From contig JAHLKD010000164.1 in NCBI GenBank assembly GCA_025526935.1, forward strand, positions 1 through 33,286: a DNA stretch of 33,286 nucleotides, written 5' to 3'. The notes under the pieces were generated by a model. That model saw nothing but the letters and a program-made list of their open reading frames with translations, was not told the origin of the DNA and did no database searches. The translations under genes and the position numbers were made by a program. Source of the stretch: Cladochytrium replicatum (lineage: Eukaryota > Chytridiomycota > Chytridiomycetes > Cladochytriales > Cladochytriaceae). Of the stretch, positions 26,708 to 33,286 are shown in pieces. Numbering within the stretch: position 1 is the stretch's first letter; every line of letters begins with the position of its first letter.

Positions 26708-28727
26708 CATGATTCAAATGTTGATGACGAGAACGATACCACCAACGACTATAACCATTCGTTAAACATGAACGATGACACTTATGTACCACTTTCTGTA
26801 CAACACGTACAAGAACAAAATGAAGATGATTCCCAAAGTGATTTGGAAGATTTACAATGGATTGGTGAAGATGATGACAACGATTATGGATTTGTTGCAC
26901 ACAAAGCCAAACGTCGCAAACTTAAAGGCAAACAACCTATGGTTACTCCAACAAACAGATTTCATCCCCAGCAAAGACATCCTTTGTTGAGACGTAATAT
27001 CCCCAATGTCAATGTAAATGAGAAAGCAAAATCGAGTACACCCGACATTACTATACCTCAAGGACACTTGAGAAGTATTCCCAAAACAGTCCAGGAAGCT
27101 ATGTCGCGACCTGATGAATGGCCATACTGGCTTGCAGCCATGTGTGAAGAAAATCAACAACTTATCAATTTGGGAACATGGAACAAACGCATCTTGCCAA
27201 ATGGGAACAACCTTCTCACTGGCAAATGGGTTTATTCATACAAACTTGATGAAGATGGCAACATCATCCGATTCAAGGCACGATGGGTAGTTAGAGGGTT
27301 CTCCCAGATACAGGGAATGGATTTCGACAAAACCTATTCTCCTGTGGCGAAAACCACTACAATTCGATTACTAGTTGCTCTTGCTGCAATTGTCAAATTA
27401 CACATCTATCAATTTGACATTACAGGAGCATATCTCAATGCATCACTTGAGGAAGATGTTTATGTTGAAATGCCTCATGGATTTACAGAGACTGACGAAT
27501 CTGGCAATCCATTAGTTTGTAATCTTGTCAAAAGCTTATATGGTTTACATCAAGCTGCTAGAGAATGGTACAAATGCCTCTGGGCAAAATATGAAGACAT
27601 GGGATACATCCGTGATCTTTCAGATGCTTGTCATTTCTGGCAAATGAAATCATCTACTCACAGTTCCACTGTGAAAATACGTGAACACACTACTATTCAT
27701 GTAGATGATATTCTTCATTTCTCTCCAGACCCAAATGGCTACCAAGACTTCATGGATGGCTTGAATTCCTCATTCAAGGTCGGAAGTCACTCTACAGCCA
27801 AATGGATTCTGAAAATGCAATTGATCAAAACTACTCAGGGCTATTTCATAACCAATGCTCAATATGCAAAGGAAATATTGCAGAGATTGAAATTATGGGA
27901 ATCCAATCTTAAACCAGCCAAAACACCTATTTCTTCTCACTACAAACATGACACAAGCTTGCCTATTTTATCCAAAAATGATGCAACTATTTTTCGCTCG
28001 GAACTCATGAAAATCTCGTACCTAGCTACAAAGACCAGACCTGATTTATCTTATGCTGTCAATGTCTTGGCACAGCATCAGGTTGAACCACGAGTTTGCG
28101 AACAAAAGGCACTAGCTCGCCTGCATCGTTACTTATTGGGAACATGGGACTATGGTTTGCATTACACATGCAATAACATACCCACTCCCCAACGTACACT
28201 CTGACGGTGTATATGAGTTTGCATCAAATGAACACATCCCTATGGGATATGCTGATGCAGACTGGGCAAATGATCCTGCTCGCTATTCCAGGACAGGATA
28301 TGTTGTAATGTTTGCCAATGCAGCTGTTTGCTGGCAGTCTACAAAGCAACAGGTTATAACTTGCTCTTCCACTGAAGCAGAGTTATATGCATTGAATGAA
28401 TTATCACGTGAGATGAAGTGGATGAAAAACGTCATGGCAACCATTGGTATTTCATCCAAAAGTAAGCCCATGATCCTCTGGCAAGATAATACCTCTACAC
28501 AGTCTATTGCCAATGACCTGCTTAATGATCACAGAACTAAACACATGGATGTTCGAGAAAAGTTTGTGAATCTTCAAATTGAGCAGAAGCAGCAGGAACT
28601 CAGAGATATTGATACTGAGAACCAAATTGCTGATATTTTCTCAAAACCCTTGACATTCAAATTATTTTCAAAATTCACACACGCACTTGGTCTTACACGT
28701 CAATCTGATTTGAACCTTGTTGACTAA
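26708..28727 (+). pseudogene. gag-pol: B3 (duplicate) linker, reverse transcriptase and RNase H
   Basis: Second copy of the 23112 segment. Open to TGA 28202-28204, then shifted by the same extra c near 28188, so this mutation predates the duplication. RNase H (DADW, SSTEAEL, WQDN) ends at the normal TAA, 28725-28727, which unit 1 has lost by a one-base deletion. It lacks gag, protease and integrase. Confidence 0.9.
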
Positions 28728-28812
28728 TACATACATTACCAACAAACAGACGTGCGACTCAACGCTCATACCAATATCCTCATTGTCTACCGCAGCTTTG
28801 ACTGCGGGGGTG

Positions 28813-29493
28813 TGTTGATGCATGCACATATATGGAACTAGCTACTCCAGTCTTCATCCACTACCGACACTGAGGGGAAATAGCCTTACCAGAGACGTCT
28901 GGGACAAGTTCATGCGTAATCATACATTACATGAAAGAACTGGCATTTCTAACTATTGGTCATGAAGACATCCTCCTTTACTCATTGGAATCTAGTAGAG
29001 TTCTGAGAGTGATCACGCGTTTGAGAAAGAATGTGATGCTAATCAGTTTGCTGCTGACAGTTATATCATACTCGAGTACATCTCGTATGATATTAATGCA
29101 AGGTACTACATACTTATTTCTCATAGAGAACATGTCATTGTAGACAAGATTATAGCTAATCTTCATGTTCTGCTCACAATGGTTATTGTGAACGATCACT
29201 GGGATCTATATCTCTCTATTCGAGAGAATAATGTTTATATTAGATATTTCCATATATCTATAGCCACAGGTTAATTATAAAAGCCGAAACGACAGTATAT
29301 TTGAATTGTTTGCACAATTCAAAGAGCCTGTGGCGATATGAGATTTCGGGTGGCTGTGGCGCAAGAGCGTGATTGGAGAAACACGAAACTCTGCACATAC
29401 ACAGATCAACCTGAGGACTATCTCTAGCGCAAGTCCCAGATCAGCAGCACTAAAACTGATCAAATCACATCGCCCTCAAACCAAACTTCGACA
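28813..29493 (+). repeat. LTR-B copy 3 (duplicate)
   Basis: 681 bp; I saw no difference from copy 2. It is followed again by ttttt and the A3 fragment. Confidence 0.95.
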
Positions 29494-29705
29494 TTTTTGT
29501 TGGTTATAATCCTACCCGACAGTTACTCGACGATCTTACGGTACAATATCCACTGAAGGCCGGGACATATTTCGATGTTGATCAAATACCAACCGGGGAT
29601 CAGGGGGTGCAAGAGACGACTGTTGAGTTTGTCTCAGACAATTTCCCGATTTCTACTGTTGCAGATAAAGAAATCGATGAGGATATGAACGAGGACCCCA
29701 TATAT
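29494..29705 (+). mobile_element. A3 fragment, duplicate
   Basis: Same 212 bp as 25897-26108, ending at tatat before the reverse LTR-A. This copy keeps the original junction with A4. Confidence 0.88.
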
Positions 29706-30304
29706 TGTTGAACAAAGCTGTGGTCTGGATCCTCAGGTTGTGTGTGTTGCTAATTCACGGGTTAATGTTTCTAAGAGATGAATTAAGAAGATTGCGAGTC
29801 ACAAGTACTAGCGCAAGAGAATGCTCCTTGTGTGTATCGCCACAGGCTCCTTAAATAAGTGTACTGTCGTTTTGGCTTTTCCTTCCGGAAGATCTGGATC
29901 GAAGCGATAAGGTTTGACTCTTCTTCTCACAGGCGTAGCGAAGCATAATCATGCTAAGCTGTGCGTGAGATCTAGCTCTCCTCAACAGGATTGTTCTCAC
30001 ACATGATTCCCACGAACGCGTTAATCATATGTAAACCTTTGCTGTGATCTGATCCGGGCTTCACTTCTACAAGTGGATGATAGAAAAGTAATGACAGTTT
30101 ACTATACCTATGGCTGCAATAAATATAACCCATGAAGAAATAACCGGAGGTATCCAAACTCGTAATAGATCATCATCTATATGCTTTAGTTCAATAGTTA
30201 GAAATGTTGCTCAGTGAAGAGTGACATTTCTGTATATCGGGCGTTTGTGTTTTTGTACTATCAATGACTGGATTGGCCAAGTCCATCAATCGAAATACTT
30301 AACA
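29706..30304 (-). repeat. LTR-A copy i (3' LTR of A4)
   Basis: 599 bp reverse, haplotype g/t/a/g/g with the private aattaag. Its left flank tatat belongs to A3 and its right side is A4 interior, so it is an element end, not a solo LTR. Confidence 0.93.
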
Positions 30305-30431
30305 CACCCCCTCAGTCATTAGATAGGTACAACCGAGAGTATCACTCAACCGATCATAACTTTCTGTAAATGCTGAAGTTGATATTCTATTGAAATAAAG
30401 GTGAGTTGTATGGACATCGCCAGCCGGTCGT

Positions 30432-33286
30432 TCAAGATAGTATATTAAGTGAAGACTGACTGACTAGCCCCAACGAGCCCCTGTGTTTAAGGTATAATTT
30501 ACTTCCAAGAGGTTTAGTTAAGATGTCCGCGATCATATCAGAAGTATCCATATGGTGTAACTCCTGATGTTTCTGTTCAACTTGGAGATTCACAAATCTC
30601 TCGCGAACGTCCATGTGTTTGGTCCGTTTGTTGTTGAACAGATTGTTTGCGATAGACTCGGTGGATTGATTGTCTTGCCATAAACGGAGCGGATTGAACG
30701 ACGTAATTCCAATACCCGTCATAAGATTTTTCATCCACTTCATCTCACGCGATAGTTCGTTCAGCGCATACAGTTCGGCTTCCGACGACGAGGCTGCAAT
30801 AGTCTGTTGTCGAATCGACTGCCAACTGATTGCCGCATTAGCGAACATTACCACGTAACCGGTTCGTGAGTATCTATCTGCATCGCCCGCCCAGTCTGCA
30901 TCGGCATAACCTTGTGGGTTGTTAGCCGAATCAAACATGTAGAGACCGTCGGGTCTTAGTATCGGAGACGTGATACCAGTCCGTGTATAGTGTAAACCGT
31001 AATCCCAAGTACCGAGTAAATATCGTTGTAATCGATAGAGAGCCTTTGATTCTGACTGTCGAGGATCAATCTGATGTTGTGCCAAAATATTGACTGCGTA
31101 TGAAATATCCGGTTGTGTCTTAGTCGCCACGTACGATATCTTCATTAACATTGATCGAAATTGTGTTGCCTCGGCATCGGACAGTGTTGGTGTGGTCTCA
31201 TCAAAGATATATGATTTTGACATCGGTGTTTTGGTCGGTTTGATGTTGGTACCCCATAAATTCGCTTCTTCGAGAATCTTCTTTACGTACAATGCATTGC
31301 TAAGGAAATATCCTTCCGTTGTCTGCAATAACTCCATTTTCAGAATCCATTTCGCCTTCGAAGTACTGCCTACTGTGAACGAAGTTTCCAAATCGGTCTG
31401 AAACCGATGATATGCGTTTGGATCTGTGGAAAAATGTAGTATATCATCGACATGAACGGTAGTGTGTTCGCGGGTATTATTTGTTGGATTGTATCGCCAG
31501 AAATGACAGATGTCTGCAATATTCCGCACGAAACCAACACTGAGATATTGTTTCCAAAGAGTTTTGTACCATTCTCGAGCTGCCTGGTGTAGACCGTACA
31601 GACTTTTGATAAGTCTGCAGACGATGGGTCGATTCTGGAAATCTACTCGTCCGAAACCATGAGGGAGTTCGACGTAGTTCTCTTCTTCCAGTATCGCATT
31701 GAGATATGCACCCTTGATATCAAACTGGAATATGATCATGCCGACTAATGCTGCTAATGCAATCAGAAAACGGATCGTGGACGTTTTCGTAACTGGAGAA
31801 TAGGTTTCATCGAAATCCAATCCTTCAATCTGTGAAAATCCTCGTACGACCCAACGTGCTTTGAATCGAGTAATATTGCCATGTTCGTCAAGCTTATATG
31901 TGAAAACCCATTTGCCCGATAATAAATTCCGTCCATCAGGTAAAAACGTTTCGGCCCAAGTATTGTTGCCGACTAGTTGTGTGACTTCCTCCTTCATCGC
32001 CGCTAACCAGAATGGAGCCTCATCGGATCGTGATAAAGCCTCACGAAGAGTCTTTGGTGCAGTCCGTATATTTCCATTCGCAATTGGTTGTGTTGGATAT
32101 GAGGAATCGGCCTTCAGGGTCCAATCGATATTAGGAACGGACCGGGTAAACAAGGAATTTTGTTTCCTTTTGGCGTTCGACAAATTTGCACTTGCTTGAC
32201 GTTTTCGTTTTCTTGCTGCATATGCTTCGTCGACATCTTCTCCAATGAATTGAAGATCACTTTCGAGTTGTGCATCATATTCCTCTACAGGAGATACACA
32301 AGACAAATTCGGAGATTCTTCAGTAATGGATTGTGGAGTCGATAAATCAGCATTTGGATCATAATCAGCATCGTCTGGGTCATCATCGTCTAGTCCATGT
32401 AAATGTTCAACAACATGCATGTCACCGGCTTCTTCTAAGCGGTAATATATGGGGTCGTCGTTTATATCCTCATCGATTTCTTCGTCTGCAACGGTAGAAA
32501 TCGGGAAATTGTCCTGAGACAAACTCAACAGTCGTCTCTTGCACCCCCTGATCCCGGTTGGTATTTGATCAACATCGAAATATGTCCCGGCCTTCAGTGG
32601 ATATTGTACCGTAAGATCGTCGAGTAACTGTCGGGTAGGATTATAACCAACAAAAACTCCCTCGTGGAACGTAACATGGAAGTATTCGCCTATTGTGTTT
32701 GTCCGAAAATTGAGTGCTATGACGATCTTCAGGTCTTCACCCTTGTATCCGAGAAACAGACCTAGTTCAGACTTGTCTCGGATTCTGCGCGCCAACCTTT
32801 GTTCGTGTGAGATCCACAAACTAACGAGTGTTCCAAAGGCGTGGATAGTTGCCAAATCTATCCGCTTGTCAAGGTAAGCACAGTACGGAATCGCATTCAC
32901 AGCTGAATGGAAAGTAGCGTTCTTGACGACCGCAGCGTATAGGATGGAGAGTTGCACGAATTGAAGTGTTCGTGGTAGTCCAGCTTGTAGCAGCATCGCG
33001 TCCGACATATACTTGATCGATTGTATATTCCGCTCTGATAGACCATCGAGTTCCTTTACTGACGGAGGAGCTGGGTGGACGCGGATGCGAGGAATCTTGG
33101 TATTGCACCATTGGATCAACCGTTTAGTAATCAATTCTCCTGAATCGGAACGTAGTTCAGCAACGTGTAATGGGTGATTGCGATTTTCCACATCAGCGAT
33201 ATGTCGAATCATACTATCCACCGCATCACTCTTTCGATTCAGGAAGTAGATTGTGATGAACGGGGTTGTTCGTCGACAATATCTGC
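30432..33286 (-). pseudogene. gag-pol: A4 integrase (partial), reverse transcriptase, RNase H
   Basis: On the minus strand the frame is open from about 33221 to the stop at 30432. It includes the second and third integrase catalytic residues (RSDSGE, LSERN), acidic linker, bipartite basic motif, FDIKGAYLNA, KSLYGLHQAAREW, HVDD and RNase H motifs. Two opposite single-base changes (a base lost near 32553, one gained near 32513) leave a local shifted segment of about 14 residues and restore the frame. TRPD has become TQPD. Two further single-base losses near 33260 and 33281, at the window edge, break the frame upstream. The N-terminal half is not in the window. Confidence 0.9.

Larger units (their letters stand above)
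23112..30304. repeat. 3.6-kb tandem duplication
   Basis: Unit 1 is 23112-26707 (3,596 bp) and unit 2 is 26708-30304 (3,597 bp). Each holds the B RT-RNase H part, LTR-B, the A3 fragment and a reverse LTR-A. Only three differences were noticed: gagcac/gagaac, aatgaag/aatgcag and one base at the B stop. The near-identity makes the event recent compared with the roughly 1% divergence between B1 and B2. Confidence 0.93.
29706..33286 (-). mobile_element. Copia element A4, minus strand, runs off the window
   Basis: A reverse-oriented LTR-A (29706-30304) is followed by the reversed G-rich tract (caccccctc) and family A interior from the 3' end back to mid-integrase (equivalent to about A1 6552). Its 5' part lies beyond 33286. 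It inserted in A3 at tatat, opposite in direction to A3. Confidence 0.93.

Noticed and set aside
26104-26712. LTR at 26109-26707 as a further independent solo insertion
   Set aside because: Its flanks tatat and catga differ and equal those of the two neighbouring reverse LTRs, so it is a duplication joint.

Overview
This window is eukaryotic, repeat-dominated DNA. About 29.7 of 33.3 kb (3574-33286) is Ty1/copia-type LTR retrotransposon sequence, and I see no bacterial-type operons, RNA genes or CRISPR array. The host phylum cannot be fixed. A fungus, alga or other microbial eukaryote with compact genes would fit the one host-like gene (2010-3257, a long uninterrupted coiled-coil reading frame) and the GGGTC-rich repeat beside it.

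Layout. 1-1404: an array of about twelve 97-bp direct repeats followed by a shorter array of the same unit in inverted orientation. 1405-3257: a host-like coiled-coil gene whose 5' part is broken or unrecognised. 3258-3573: non-coding DNA with an imperfect 28-bp inverted repeat. 3574-33286: two related Copia families nested in one another. Family A has a 599-bp LTR (TGTTAAG...TTCAACA) and a gag-pol of about 1,727 codons. Family B has a 681-bp LTR (TGTTGAT...TTCGACA) and a more AT-rich body. There are nine A LTRs, all exactly 599 bp, and three B LTRs, all exactly 681 bp.

Nest logic. A1 (3574-10134, nearly intact) lies in B1 (right half 10135-13022). B1 lies in A2 (right part 13023-19895), A2 in B2 (19896-25896), and B2 in A3 (only 212 bp seen, 25897-26108). 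Every right-hand junction falls exactly at an LTR end, but none of the left halves of B1, A2, B2 or A3 is present: the DNA left of A1's 5' LTR is host-like. The simplest reading is that A3's own 5' LTR recombined with A1's 5' LTR and deleted all left halves. Diagnostic bases in the LTR at 3574 fit such a hybrid.

Four solo A LTRs with perfect 5-bp target duplications (catga, tcttc, caatc, catga) sit inside A2 and B2. A 3.6-kb segment (23112-26707) is then tandemly duplicated (26708-30304), with a hybrid LTR at the joint, as expected for unequal crossing-over between two reverse-oriented A LTRs. The right end (30305-33286) is a minus-strand A element (A4) that inserted in A3 and runs off the window.

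Functionally, only the retroelement polyproteins (Gag with two zinc motifs, aspartic protease, DDE integrase, nuclear-localisation-like linker, reverse transcriptase with HVDD instead of the usual Y/F-VDD, RNase H) form a coherent system. A1 is one single-base frameshift away from an open gag-pol; the other copies are truncated or multiply broken.
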